Shown: positions 42,872-51,229 of the stretch, one piece after another
Layout: the number at the start of each line of letters is the position of its first letter
How positions within the stretch are numbered: the first letter of the stretch is position 1
NCBI GenBank assembly: GCA_017508895.1
Contig: JAFWRA010000158.1
Span: 1-60,449 of the forward strand
Direction of reading: 5' to 3'
Source: Bacteroidales bacterium
GTDB lineage: Bacteria > Bacteroidota > Bacteroidia > Bacteroidales > F082
Length of the DNA: 60,449 nucleotides
Notes under the pieces: model-generated
Told to the model about the DNA's origin: nothing
What the model saw: only the letters and a program-made list of their open reading frames with translations
The model's database searches: none
Position numbers and translations under genes: made by a program

Positions 42872-43982
42872 GCTCGCAGTCATAGGTGCTAATGCCCCAC
42901 TAATTCCTTTTTACAAGCAAGCAAAAGCATTGGGCTATTATATAATTGGAATAGCATGGTCAGAGGGTGCAGTGTGCAAACCGTATTGCGACAAGTTTTA
43001 CCCCATATCGTTCAAAGACAAAGAAGAAGTTCTAAGAGTTTGTCAGGAAGAAAAGATTGATGGGATTACTTCATTCAGCTTGGAATCGGCTTTGCCAACG
43101 GTGGTTTATGTCGCACAAGCGATGGGGTTGGTGAGCAATACGGAAGAATGTGTTAGACTGACGGAGACCAAGTTCGCACAACGTCAAGCGTTTGAAAAGA
43201 GTGGTATTCCAGTCCCAAAATATGCCAAGGTCGAGGAAGAAAGCAGTCTTGAGGAATTGGATATTCATTGTCCGATCATAATAAAACCACTTGACAGTGG
43301 AGGAAGCCAAGGTGTGACCAAATTAGACTCTAAGGAAGGACTTGTTAAAGCATATCGTATAGCTGCTGATCATTCCCGAACTCAGCGTGTTATTGTTGAA
43401 GAGTTTGTTGATGGCAGGGAGTTCAGTGTCGAGGCATTGAGTCACGAAGGCAAGCATTATATCCTTCAGATTACTGATAAAGTGACGAGCGGTACTCCGC
43501 ATTTCATCGAAATGCAACATCACCAACCTGCCAACATCTCGTCGGATGTGGCTGAACAAATAAAGGCTATGGTTGAAAAAGCTTTGACCGCATTGAAAAT
43601 TGAGAATTCGCCAAGCCATACTGAAATAAAACTGAATTCGAAAGGAGAATTATTTATTATAGAAATTGGTGCTCGGATGGGTGGTGATTATATTTCTTCT
43701 GATTTGGTTCGATTATCAACAGGATACGATATGGTTAAAGGGTCAATTGAGTTGGCCGTGGGCAAGTTTAAAGTGCCTCACATAAGTGATATGTGTTATT
43801 CTGGAGTCTATTTTTACAGCGCTTTGGCGCCTCAAATTAGGGATGTTATTCGCTGCCACTCGGATTATCCAGAAATTGTGGAATGTGAAATCAATGATTG
43901 TCCTTTGCCAGAAGCTCTGAGCAATGCAGATAGAGGTGGCTATTTCATCTATCAATCGAATAAAGGAAAAATGATACTATAA
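42864..43982 (+). CDS. ATP-grasp domain ligase
   Basis: A 372-residue ATP-grasp protein: Rossmann-like start (LKLAVIGANAPLIPFYKQAKALG), IIIKPLDSGGSQGVTK, RVIVEEFVDGREFSVEAL and the metal-binding FIIEIGARMGGDYIS. It is related to but distinct from the ATP-grasp two genes upstream. It overlaps the upstream PLP-enzyme gene by 8 nt and its TAA shares a base with the next ATG. Likely an amide-forming step on the same pathway. Confidence 0.82.
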   Translation: MLKLAVIGANAPLIPFYKQAKALGYYIIGIAWSEGAVCKPYCDKFYPISFKDKEEVLRVCQEEKIDGITSFSLESALPTVVYVAQAMGLVSNTEECVRLTETKFAQRQAFEKSGIPVPKYAKVEEESSLEELDIHCPIIIKPLDSGGSQGVTKLDSKEGLVKAYRIAADHSRTQRVIVEEFVDGREFSVEALSHEGKHYILQITDKVTSGTPHFIEMQHHQPANISSDVAEQIKAMVEKALTALKIENSPSHTEIKLNSKGELFIIEIGARMGGDYISSDLVRLSTGYDMVKGSIELAVGKFKVPHISDMCYSGVYFYSALAPQIRDVIRCHSDYPEIVECEINDCPLPEALSNADRGGYFIYQSNKGKMIL

Positions 43983-44581
43983 TGGAAAAGACGGTTTATT
44001 TTAGGGCTTTTGAAGAGGAAGATGCAAAGCTGATTCATCAATGGAAGAACGATGATGAACTTAATGTGTTGACAGTTGGACTTAACAAAAAAACATGTTT
44101 TGAGGAAGACCTTGAATGGGTAAAGTCTCATATGTATCATCATCCTTATTCGGCGTATTGGGCGATATGCTCAAAGGAGACCGGAAAGATGATAGGATGG
44201 GCTTGTTTGACAAATATCCATTATATCAACAGCTCTGCAGAGACAGGTGCCATAGTGATTGGAGATCCAGAATACAATGATGGATTTGCATGGGTGGAAA
44301 CTGTTCTGTTTTTGTTTGAGTATGCGTTTGAGCGTTTGGGGTTGAATCGTGTATATGGTGAATCATTGTTGGGACATAAAATTAGCAATCTTGTTGAAGG
44401 TTTGATGTTTATGACTAGAGAAGGCGTTTTCCGTCAAGCTGCTTTTAAGAACGGGCGCTTCTACGACATCAGCTATGCCGCCATTTTGAAGGATGAGTAT
44501 TTTGCCCATAAAGAGGCTGGCGACTACGAAATACCCGCAGTAATCCATCGATTGAAAAAACTCAGAAAGGAATCGAAATGA
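43982..44581 (+). CDS. GNAT-family N-acyltransferase
   Basis: A 199-residue GNAT protein. It opens with VYFRAFEEEDAKLIHQWKND, has a central WAICSKETGKMIGWACLTNIHYINSSAE strand set and a FAWVETVLFLFEYAFERLGLNRVYGES segment. It resembles RimJ/PseH-like acetyltransferases, which often act on amino sugars. It is coupled to both neighbours by overlaps. It is a candidate for transferring the acyl group made by the carrier-protein genes onto an aminosugar. Confidence 0.8.
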   Translation: MEKTVYFRAFEEEDAKLIHQWKNDDELNVLTVGLNKKTCFEEDLEWVKSHMYHHPYSAYWAICSKETGKMIGWACLTNIHYINSSAETGAIVIGDPEYNDGFAWVETVLFLFEYAFERLGLNRVYGESLLGHKISNLVEGLMFMTREGVFRQAAFKNGRFYDISYAAILKDEYFAHKEAGDYEIPAVIHRLKKLRKESK

Positions 44582-45516
44582 AGGCGTTTTTGTTTCCCGG
44601 CCAGGGTTGCCAAAAAGAGGGGATGGGGAAGGATTTGTATGATCATTTCCCTAAAGCGAGAGCTGTGTTTGAGGAGGCTAATGAAATACTCGGAGAGCGC
44701 TTCTCGGATGTCTTGTTTAGTGCTTCTGAGGAATTCCTGATGGATACTCGCTACACGCAACCTGCTATCTTCATTTACGAAATGGCTCTTGTGTTGGGGC
44801 AAGATGAGATTCAGCCTGATTGTGTAGCGGGTCACTCGCTTGGCGAGTATGCGGCATTGGTGACGGCTGGCGTGATTTCTTTCGAAGAAGCATTGAAATT
44901 CATAAGAATTCGAGGACAAGTGTTTCATGAGGCTTTCCAAAAGCATCCCAGTGCCATGGGAGCTATTATTGGTGTCCCCGACGAGCAGGTACAAGAGGTG
45001 TTGAATCAAGTGGGAGACGAAGATGGCGAAAACCTCTACATTGCCAACTATAACGGACCAGGTCAGCTGGTAATCACCGGTGCTCGTGCCTCCATAAAGA
45101 AAGCTTGCAAGATTTTGAAAGAAATGGGGGCAAAGCGCGCCATTGTTCTTCCAATGAAAGGCGTAGGGCATTCTCCCAATTCAGCTGAAGAAGGAGCAAT
45201 TCTTGGAGATGAGCTGAAGAAACTCACTTTTAAGGATGCCGTTATTCCTATCTATCAGGACGCCGATGGCGAACCACACACCAATGCCCAGGAAATCCTT
45301 GATAACCAGATTAAACTGATGACATATCCAGTGCAATGGACTAAAATAACAAACCGTATGGATGACGATGGCGTTAAGGAGTTTTATGAGGCGGGTACTG
45401 ATGACACACTACAGAAGATTGTTAGCCGGATGAAACCTCATTCCATGGTGACATCATTATTGCACATTCCTTCGTACGAAGGCTTAATTACTGATTATTC
45501 TATAATAAACGACTGA
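44578..45516 (+). CDS. Acyl carrier protein S-malonyltransferase (FabD-like)
   Basis: A 312-residue malonyl-CoA:ACP transacylase. The nucleophile elbow GHSLGE gives Ser87, the RGQVFHEA segment gives the carboxylate-binding Arg112, and GVGHSP gives the catalytic His198. It loads malonyl units on a carrier protein. It is directly followed by an ACP gene and starts within the stop of the GNAT gene, so it is a dedicated pathway copy and not the housekeeping fabD. Confidence 0.9.
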   Translation: MKAFLFPGQGCQKEGMGKDLYDHFPKARAVFEEANEILGERFSDVLFSASEEFLMDTRYTQPAIFIYEMALVLGQDEIQPDCVAGHSLGEYAALVTAGVISFEEALKFIRIRGQVFHEAFQKHPSAMGAIIGVPDEQVQEVLNQVGDEDGENLYIANYNGPGQLVITGARASIKKACKILKEMGAKRAIVLPMKGVGHSPNSAEEGAILGDELKKLTFKDAVIPIYQDADGEPHTNAQEILDNQIKLMTYPVQWTKITNRMDDDGVKEFYEAGTDDTLQKIVSRMKPHSMVTSLLHIPSYEGLITDYSIIND

Positions 45517-45550
45517 TAAAGTCAGATTTCATTACTAATATTACCAAATA

Positions 45551-45778
45551 ATGGACATTAAAGAATTTATTGACAACTTCGCTGGTGAGTTTGATGAAAC
45601 TCCGATGGAACAATTTACTCCTTCGACCGACTATAAATCGCTTGACGAGTGGAATTCATTGACTGCACTTTCCATCGTTTCAATGGTGGGTGATGTCTAT
45701 CACAAGACCATTACTGGCGCTGACCTGCGCAAGCACACTACCATCGAGGAACTGGCCAACTTTATCGAAAACAAATAA
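45551..45778 (+). CDS. Acyl carrier protein (EWNSLTAL type)
   Basis: A 75-residue carrier protein. Ser36 in DEWNSLTALS is the expected phosphopantetheine site. It is clearly paralogous to the ACP at 49192 (both have E-W-x-S-L-T-A-L-S and end TTIEELANFI or NTIEELYNLV). The TAA overlaps the ATG of the following reductase by one base. Confidence 0.88.
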   Translation: MDIKEFIDNFAGEFDETPMEQFTPSTDYKSLDEWNSLTALSIVSMVGDVYHKTITGADLRKHTTIEELANFIENK

Positions 45779-46530
45779 TGAATCCGTTTTCGTTAGAAGG
45801 GAAGACTATTTTGGTGACTGGAGCCTCTTCGGGTATAGGTAGGGGAATAGCTGTTGCTTGTGCTCAGATGGGCGGCAAACTCATCCTTAATGGAAGGAAT
45901 GAGGAACGCTTGAGCGAAACACTTTCAATGCTTGAAGGTGAAGGCCATCATATTTTGGTGGCAGACCTTTCCCGACAAGAGGAATTACAACACTTGGCTG
46001 ACGACTTACCTGAGTTGCAAGGCTGGGTGAATAGTGCCGGTATTCCCAAGGTAAGTACGATAAAGCATTTTGACCGCAAGGATATAGAGGATATTTTCAA
46101 TGTAAATTCCATATCCACAATGCTTCTGCTTTCGTTGTTGGTAAAGAAGAAGAAACTAAAAAGAGGCGCATCGGTGGTGCTCATTTCTGCCGTGACGGGT
46201 GCTTTTGTCGGAAGCGTTGGCGACACATCATATTGTGCAACAAAAGGTGCTGTCAATGGGTTTATGAAGGGAGCCGCTTTGGAGTTGGCTCCACAAGGCA
46301 TTCGAATCAACAGCGTAAATCCTGGGCTGGTGCCAACAAATATCCTAAAATTAGCTAATGACATAGCTGGCGAAGAGCATCATGTGGAGATGATGTTGGA
46401 ACGGTATCCGTTGAAACGTCTCGGTACTCCTGAGGATATTGCCAATGGTGCAGTATATCTTCTTTCGGATGCATCGTCCTGGGTTACGGGAACGAATTTG
46501 GTTATTGATGGAGGATATCTTCTTAATTGA
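45778..46530 (+). CDS. SDR family oxidoreductase (3-oxoacyl-ACP reductase-like)
   Basis: A 250-residue FabG-like short-chain dehydrogenase: TGASSGIGRG at residues 14-23, the NSAG motif at 85-88, catalytic Ser137, Tyr152 and Lys156 (SYCATK), and the terminal GTNLVIDGGYLLN. It shares the unusual opening NPFSLEGKTIL with the SDR at 50482, so the two are paralogues. As the gene after an ACP it probably reduces a carrier-bound beta-keto group. Confidence 0.88.
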   Translation: MNPFSLEGKTILVTGASSGIGRGIAVACAQMGGKLILNGRNEERLSETLSMLEGEGHHILVADLSRQEELQHLADDLPELQGWVNSAGIPKVSTIKHFDRKDIEDIFNVNSISTMLLLSLLVKKKKLKRGASVVLISAVTGAFVGSVGDTSYCATKGAVNGFMKGAALELAPQGIRINSVNPGLVPTNILKLANDIAGEEHHVEMMLERYPLKRLGTPEDIANGAVYLLSDASSWVTGTNLVIDGGYLLN

Positions 46531-46543
46531 GTTGTGACGCATT

Positions 46544-48043
46544 ATGATTTCTTTTGAGCAAGGTATCTTACAAAAGATATTGGATTCTATCCGTTTGTTC
46601 GGCGATAGGAATGCCTTCTGTATTAACGAGGATCATTACACCTACTCTCAGTTTGGGCAGTGTGTTTCAAAAGTCAGAAGCCAACTGGCCAAGACCAGCT
46701 TTAGCAACACCAATGTAGGCTTGGTTATCAACGATGACATGGAGACGTACGCTTCCATCATCGCTTTGTGGTTGGAGGGCGACAGCTATGTTCCGCTGCA
46801 TCCAGGCTGGCCGTTGGAACGTTGTCTTGACATTTGCGAGCAGGTTGAATTGGATTTGATTCTCGACTCATCCGAGCAGACGCGTTATGGAGGTGTGCAG
46901 GTCATCAAAACCTCAGCTTTGCAATATGAGCAGGATTGCTTGATGCCAAAAGAAGGAGTGTCAGATGAAGAATTGGCCTATATCTTGTTCACTTCTGGCA
47001 GCACAGGCAAACCCAAAGGCGTGATGATGATGCGCAAGAATGTGGCCGCCTTTATGGATTCGTTCTGGCAGACAGGCATCGAAATCACGGAGGAAGACCG
47101 TTGCCTGCAGTGCTTCGATCTGACTTTCGATGTGTCGGTGCAGGGTTATTTGGTGCCGCTTACCAAGGGAGCATGTTGCTATACAGTGCCTCATGGCCAA
47201 ATCAAGTACATTTACGCCAGTAGCCTTATCGAAGACCATCAACTTACTTTTGGCGCGATGGCTCCTTCTATGCTGCGCTATTTGAAACCATACTTTGAGG
47301 AGATTGATGCTTCCAGCCTCAAATCATGCATCCTCACCGCTGAGGCTTGTCCGTTGAATCTGATGGAGGACTGGTACAAGTGTGCGACCAATGTGGAGCT
47401 GTATGATTTCTATGGACCCACGGAATGCGCCGTTTATTGTACCTACTACAAGTTGACCAAAGGCGGCGACAACAAAACACTGAATGGTATTATTTCCATA
47501 GGCAAACCATTGGCCAATTGTGTAGGACTAATACTTGACGAAACAGGGAAAGAGTGTGCTCCAGGCGAAAAAGGTGAACTTTGCATTGCGGGCGACCAGG
47601 TGACCAAAGGCTATTGGAAAAATGAGGAGAAAAACGCAAGTTCATTCTTCTATAAAGAAGTTGATGGTAAAAATTTGAGGTTTTACCATACAGGGGACCT
47701 TTGCTACAAAGACAAGGATGGTGACATCATGTATTCAGGCCGTTTGGACCATCAGGCCAAGATACAGGGCTTCCGCGTGGAGATGGGCGAGATTGAATAC
47801 CATGCACGTGAGTTCCTTGGCGACATCAATGTGGTTTGCATGGCATTTGAGAACAAGGATGCACTCACCGAAATTGCCATGTTTATGGAAACCGAAGAGT
47901 TCAACCCAGAGGAGATGATTGCATACATGCGCACCAAGATGCCTTCATACATGATCCCGACGCGCTTGCTCTATGTGCCAAAGTTTCCGTTGAACGCCAA
48001 CGACAAGACCGACAAAGTGAAGCTTAAAGCAATGATACAATAA
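46544..48043 (+). CDS. AMP-forming adenylation enzyme (DltA/NRPS A-domain-like)
   Basis: A 499-residue stand-alone adenylating enzyme. Core motifs are YILFTSGSTGKPKG (A3), YDFYGPTECAVYC (A5), GELCIAG...KGYW, YHTGDLCYKDKDGDIMYSGR (A7-A8) and a C-terminal NANDKTDKVK lysine (A10). It would activate an amino or hydroxy acid as an adenylate and load it on one of the carrier proteins. The substrate cannot be predicted safely by eye. It sits right after an ACP-SDR pair. Confidence 0.85.
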   Translation: MISFEQGILQKILDSIRLFGDRNAFCINEDHYTYSQFGQCVSKVRSQLAKTSFSNTNVGLVINDDMETYASIIALWLEGDSYVPLHPGWPLERCLDICEQVELDLILDSSEQTRYGGVQVIKTSALQYEQDCLMPKEGVSDEELAYILFTSGSTGKPKGVMMMRKNVAAFMDSFWQTGIEITEEDRCLQCFDLTFDVSVQGYLVPLTKGACCYTVPHGQIKYIYASSLIEDHQLTFGAMAPSMLRYLKPYFEEIDASSLKSCILTAEACPLNLMEDWYKCATNVELYDFYGPTECAVYCTYYKLTKGGDNKTLNGIISIGKPLANCVGLILDETGKECAPGEKGELCIAGDQVTKGYWKNEEKNASSFFYKEVDGKNLRFYHTGDLCYKDKDGDIMYSGRLDHQAKIQGFRVEMGEIEYHAREFLGDINVVCMAFENKDALTEIAMFMETEEFNPEEMIAYMRTKMPSYMIPTRLLYVPKFPLNANDKTDKVKLKAMIQ

Positions 48044-48058
48044 TAAATAAGGCCAGTC

Positions 48059-48463
48059 ATGAAACACTTAAAATCGATAAATCATATTGGATATGCTGTC
48101 CGTGATATTCAGAAGACGGCACAATATTATCTGGATGCTGGATGGCAACTTTCAGAGATTTATGAGGAAAAGGTGCAGCATGCCAAAATAGCTTTTCTTA
48201 CCAAGGAAGGCTTTCCAAAAATTGAGCTTGTTGCCCCTTTGAAAGAGGGTGAACCGTCGCCAGTTGACACTTATTTGCAAAAGATAGGATGTTGCACTTA
48301 TCATATCTGCTACGATGTTGACGATATTGAGCAAGCTGTTGAGGATTTGTTTGACGAGGGATTCAAGCCTTTGTTTGAACCAGTGGAATCGGTTGCAATG
48401 GACAATCATCAAATATGCTATCTTTATCATCTTCATGTAGGGCTTATTGAATTGGTTGATTGA
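48059..48463 (+). CDS. VOC-superfamily protein, epimerase-like
   Basis: A 134-residue two-repeat VOC protein resembling methylmalonyl-CoA epimerase. Candidate metal ligands are His9 (NHIGYAV), Glu56 (KIELVAP), His82 (TYHICYDV) and Glu131 (GLIELVD). It opens with HLKSINHIGYAV, typical of the epimerase group. In this context it could racemise a carrier- or CoA-bound 2-methyl or amino acyl group; the substrate is unknown. Confidence 0.78.
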   Translation: MKHLKSINHIGYAVRDIQKTAQYYLDAGWQLSEIYEEKVQHAKIAFLTKEGFPKIELVAPLKEGEPSPVDTYLQKIGCCTYHICYDVDDIEQAVEDLFDEGFKPLFEPVESVAMDNHQICYLYHLHVGLIELVD

Positions 48464-48488
48464 ATAATTAGAAGAAAAGGATGCTAAT

Positions 48489-49157
48489 ATGACAATAGAT
48501 GCAAGTAAATATATAATCAGACCAGCTGTTTTGGGTGACATTGATTTTTTGGTTGAAACTGTAATACAAGCAGAAAAGAGTTCGTCAGGCATGTGCGGTA
48601 TGGCCAATTATTTTGAGATTACCGAAGACGAACTGCGCAACTATATTAAACTGGCGTTTGAAGAAGAAGTGGATGGTTGCGAGTTGTCGGTCAGCAGTTT
48701 TTTGGTGGTGGAATATGAGGGCAAGGTGGTTGCTGCCATGGGGGGATGGCTTGAAGGCGATAATGAAGACAACATGCCATCTTCTTTATTGAAATCAAAT
48801 CTTTTGATGTACGTGATTCCGCGAGACAAGGTTTTGAAGTCTCAAAAAAACGCATTGGTTATCAAAGACTTGAATGTTGAAAAGGAAAAGGGAGCCTATC
48901 AACTTGAATATTCTTATATTTTGCCTGAACATCGAGGACAGTTTCTACTTCAGGATTTGACCGACGCTCATTTAACAAGAGCGAAAGCACTTTCAGCACA
49001 GAAAATTCAAGGTCATGCATTTGAGGCGAACAAGATAATTCTTCTTATAAATAAGTCGATGGGATTTAAGATCACAAAAAAATATGTCTCCAAGCATCCC
49101 ATGATATTAAAGTTTTATCCTTACGACACAATCGTATTGATGGAAAAGGTAATTTAA
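48489..49157 (+). CDS. GNAT-family N-acyltransferase
   Basis: A 222-residue GNAT: opens IIRPAVLGDIDFLVETV, has the core strand LEYSYILPEHRGQFLLQDLTDAHLTRAK (motif A, an atypical R-G-Q-F-L-L form) and a C-terminal FYPYDTIVLMEK strand. It lies between the VOC gene and the second ACP. It could acylate a sugar amine from CoA or from a carrier protein; specificity is unknown. Confidence 0.75.
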   Translation: MTIDASKYIIRPAVLGDIDFLVETVIQAEKSSSGMCGMANYFEITEDELRNYIKLAFEEEVDGCELSVSSFLVVEYEGKVVAAMGGWLEGDNEDNMPSSLLKSNLLMYVIPRDKVLKSQKNALVIKDLNVEKEKGAYQLEYSYILPEHRGQFLLQDLTDAHLTRAKALSAQKIQGHAFEANKIILLINKSMGFKITKKYVSKHPMILKFYPYDTIVLMEKVI

Positions 49158-49191
49158 TGTAGGAAAAATAATTAGTTAAAATTTAAAAATT

Positions 49192-49422
49192 ATGACATTA
49201 AATGAGTTTGTAAAATTAGTTGCAAATGAGTTTTCGCTTACACCAGCGGATAGTTTTAATCCGTCAACTCGTTATCGCGAATTAGAAGAATGGGGCTCAT
49301 TGACGGCATTATCTGTTGTCGATGCCATTGATGATGAAATGGACGTGCAGATTACAGGAGCCACTCTTCGTTCAGTAAATACTATTGAGGAGTTGTATAA
49401 TCTTGTTATGAGCAAAAAATAA
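49192..49422 (+). CDS. Acyl carrier protein (EWGSLTAL type)
   Basis: A 76-residue carrier protein with Ser36 in EEWGSLTALS as the pantetheine site. It is a paralogue of the ACP at 45551. Its last base is the first base of the ketosynthase ATG, the same coupling seen at 45778 between the other ACP and a reductase. Confidence 0.88.
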   Translation: MTLNEFVKLVANEFSLTPADSFNPSTRYRELEEWGSLTALSVVDAIDDEMDVQITGATLRSVNTIEELYNLVMSKK

Positions 49423-50477
49423 TGGCTTATCTATCCGTTAATAATGTTCGGTATGCTGGGACTGCAGTATGTGTTCCTCAAAATGTGGAAGACAATCTGA
49501 ATTACCCATGGCTTACACCTGAAGAGCGGCAAGTGTATGTGGAATCAACAGGCGTGAGATACCGTCATTGTACTTCACCAGATGTTTGCACATCAGACCT
49601 TTGTTTTAAGGCTGCCGAAAAACTGTTGTCAGACCTGGGGTGGGATAAGTCGGAAATAGACGCATTGGTATTTGTATCTGCCACGCCAGACTACAAGATG
49701 CCTGCCACGGCATGTGTCCTTCAGGAAAGGCTTGGCCTCCCCAATACATGCTTGGCATTTGACATTTCTCTTGGATGTTCAGGGTTCGTATATGGGCTCT
49801 CGGTATTGGCCGGGATGATGGAGAAAGGGGAGATACAAAAGGCTCTTTTATTGGTGGGTAACACCCAGTTTAAGAATTCAAATCCGAGAGACAAAAGTGC
49901 TTACTTGATTCTTGGCGATGCCGGAACAGCATCTGCTTTAGTTTATGATGCACAGGCTGCACCAATGTATTTCAGTTTGCAGACTTTCGGTGATGGGAAA
50001 GATTCCTTGATTATCCCTGATGGAGGTTATCGTAATCCGATAACACCTGAAAGCTTTGTTGAAAAGGCAGATGCAAACGGTAACATTAGAACTGCGTTGC
50101 AGTTCAAAATGGATGGTGAAGCTGTCTTCCAATTTGTCATGATGCGCGTTGTGGGGTGTATTAAGGATTTCATGGCGCATTTTGAAATTATTGACGACAA
50201 GGTTGATTATTATATGTTGCACCATGCCAGTAAAATAAGTTGTAACAAAATTCATAAGAAACTCAAACTGGCTGATGATAAAGTGCCTTATAACTTCTAC
50301 AATTTTGGTAATTCAAGCAATGCTTGTGTCCCGTTGTTGATGGTGACTAATATTGCCGACACATTGAAGAACAAGGATAATAACCTTATCATAACTGGAT
50401 TCGGTACGGGGCTTTCATTCGGGGCAGGTTATTTGAATTGCGACCATATCGTTGTTTCTGAACTCCAATATTTATAG
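49422..50477 (+). CDS. 3-oxoacyl-ACP synthase III (FabH/KAS III-like)
   Basis: A 351-residue ketosynthase III. The triad is complete: Cys119 in DISLGCSGF, His267 in MLHHASK and Asn297 in NFGNSSNA. It would join a CoA-bound starter to malonyl-ACP, giving a beta-ketoacyl-ACP. It is fused by overlap to an ACP gene and followed by an SDR. Related enzymes also act as carrier-to-acceptor acyltransferases, so transfer rather than condensation is possible. Confidence 0.87.
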   Translation: MAYLSVNNVRYAGTAVCVPQNVEDNLNYPWLTPEERQVYVESTGVRYRHCTSPDVCTSDLCFKAAEKLLSDLGWDKSEIDALVFVSATPDYKMPATACVLQERLGLPNTCLAFDISLGCSGFVYGLSVLAGMMEKGEIQKALLLVGNTQFKNSNPRDKSAYLILGDAGTASALVYDAQAAPMYFSLQTFGDGKDSLIIPDGGYRNPITPESFVEKADANGNIRTALQFKMDGEAVFQFVMMRVVGCIKDFMAHFEIIDDKVDYYMLHHASKISCNKIHKKLKLADDKVPYNFYNFGNSSNACVPLLMVTNIADTLKNKDNNLIITGFGTGLSFGAGYLNCDHIVVSELQYL

Positions 50478-50481
50478 AGTC

Positions 50482-51219
50482 ATGTATAATCCATTCTCAC
50501 TTGAAGGAAAAACCATTTTGATTACAGGTGCTTCTTCAGGCATTGGAAAAGCGACAGCCATTGAATGCTCAAAAGCTGGTGCAAAAGTATATCTCACTGC
50601 CAGAAACGAGGATCGTTTGCGTCAGACTTTGGCCGAAATGAATAATAACGGTCATACAATAATCAAGGCCGATGTTACTTCTAATGCGGATATACAAAAC
50701 CTTGTCGATTCAGTTGAGGTGTTAGATGGTGTGGCGCTTGTCGCTGGCATTAATGATAAGATGATTGTCAAGAAAATTGATGATGTATTTATCGCGAAAA
50801 TGATGTCAACGAATTTTTCAGGTCCGGCTTTATTGATGAAATCTTTAATAAAGGCAAAAAAAATCAACAAGCAGGCATCCATTGTGTTTATGTCTTCGGT
50901 TTCGGCTTTTTATCCATCGGTTTCCAATGCACTTTATGGTGCATCGAAAGCGGCGATGAACCAATTTGCAAAAGTGTTAGCTTTGGAAGTCCTTCCATTA
51001 AAAGCTCGTGTTAATTGCATACAACCGGCTTTTGTCGAAACTGAAATGATCCAAAAATATGAAAAAGAAACGTTGGATGAGATTAGAAAAAATTATCCAC
51101 TTGGCCGATTTGCCAAGCCAGAGGAGATTGCTCAAGCTGTGATTTATTATTTCTCTGACGCAACACAATTGATAACAGGGTCTTCGTTAGTGATAGATGG
51201 TGGTTATACGCTTCGGTAA
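50482..51219 (+). CDS. SDR family oxidoreductase (3-oxoacyl-ACP reductase-like)
   Basis: A 245-residue short-chain dehydrogenase starting MYNPFSLEGKTILITGASSGIG, with catalytic Tyr152 and Lys156 (LYGASK), a Ser at 138-139, and GSSLVIDGGYTLR at the end. The NNAG motif is altered (LVAG at 86-89). It is a paralogue of the SDR at 45778. The ATG at 50482 was chosen after the ketosynthase stop. It likely reduces the beta-keto product of the preceding enzyme. Confidence 0.87.
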   Translation: MYNPFSLEGKTILITGASSGIGKATAIECSKAGAKVYLTARNEDRLRQTLAEMNNNGHTIIKADVTSNADIQNLVDSVEVLDGVALVAGINDKMIVKKIDDVFIAKMMSTNFSGPALLMKSLIKAKKINKQASIVFMSSVSAFYPSVSNALYGASKAAMNQFAKVLALEVLPLKARVNCIQPAFVETEMIQKYEKETLDEIRKNYPLGRFAKPEEIAQAVIYYFSDATQLITGSSLVIDGGYTLR

Positions 51220-51229
51220 TGCAATTGAT

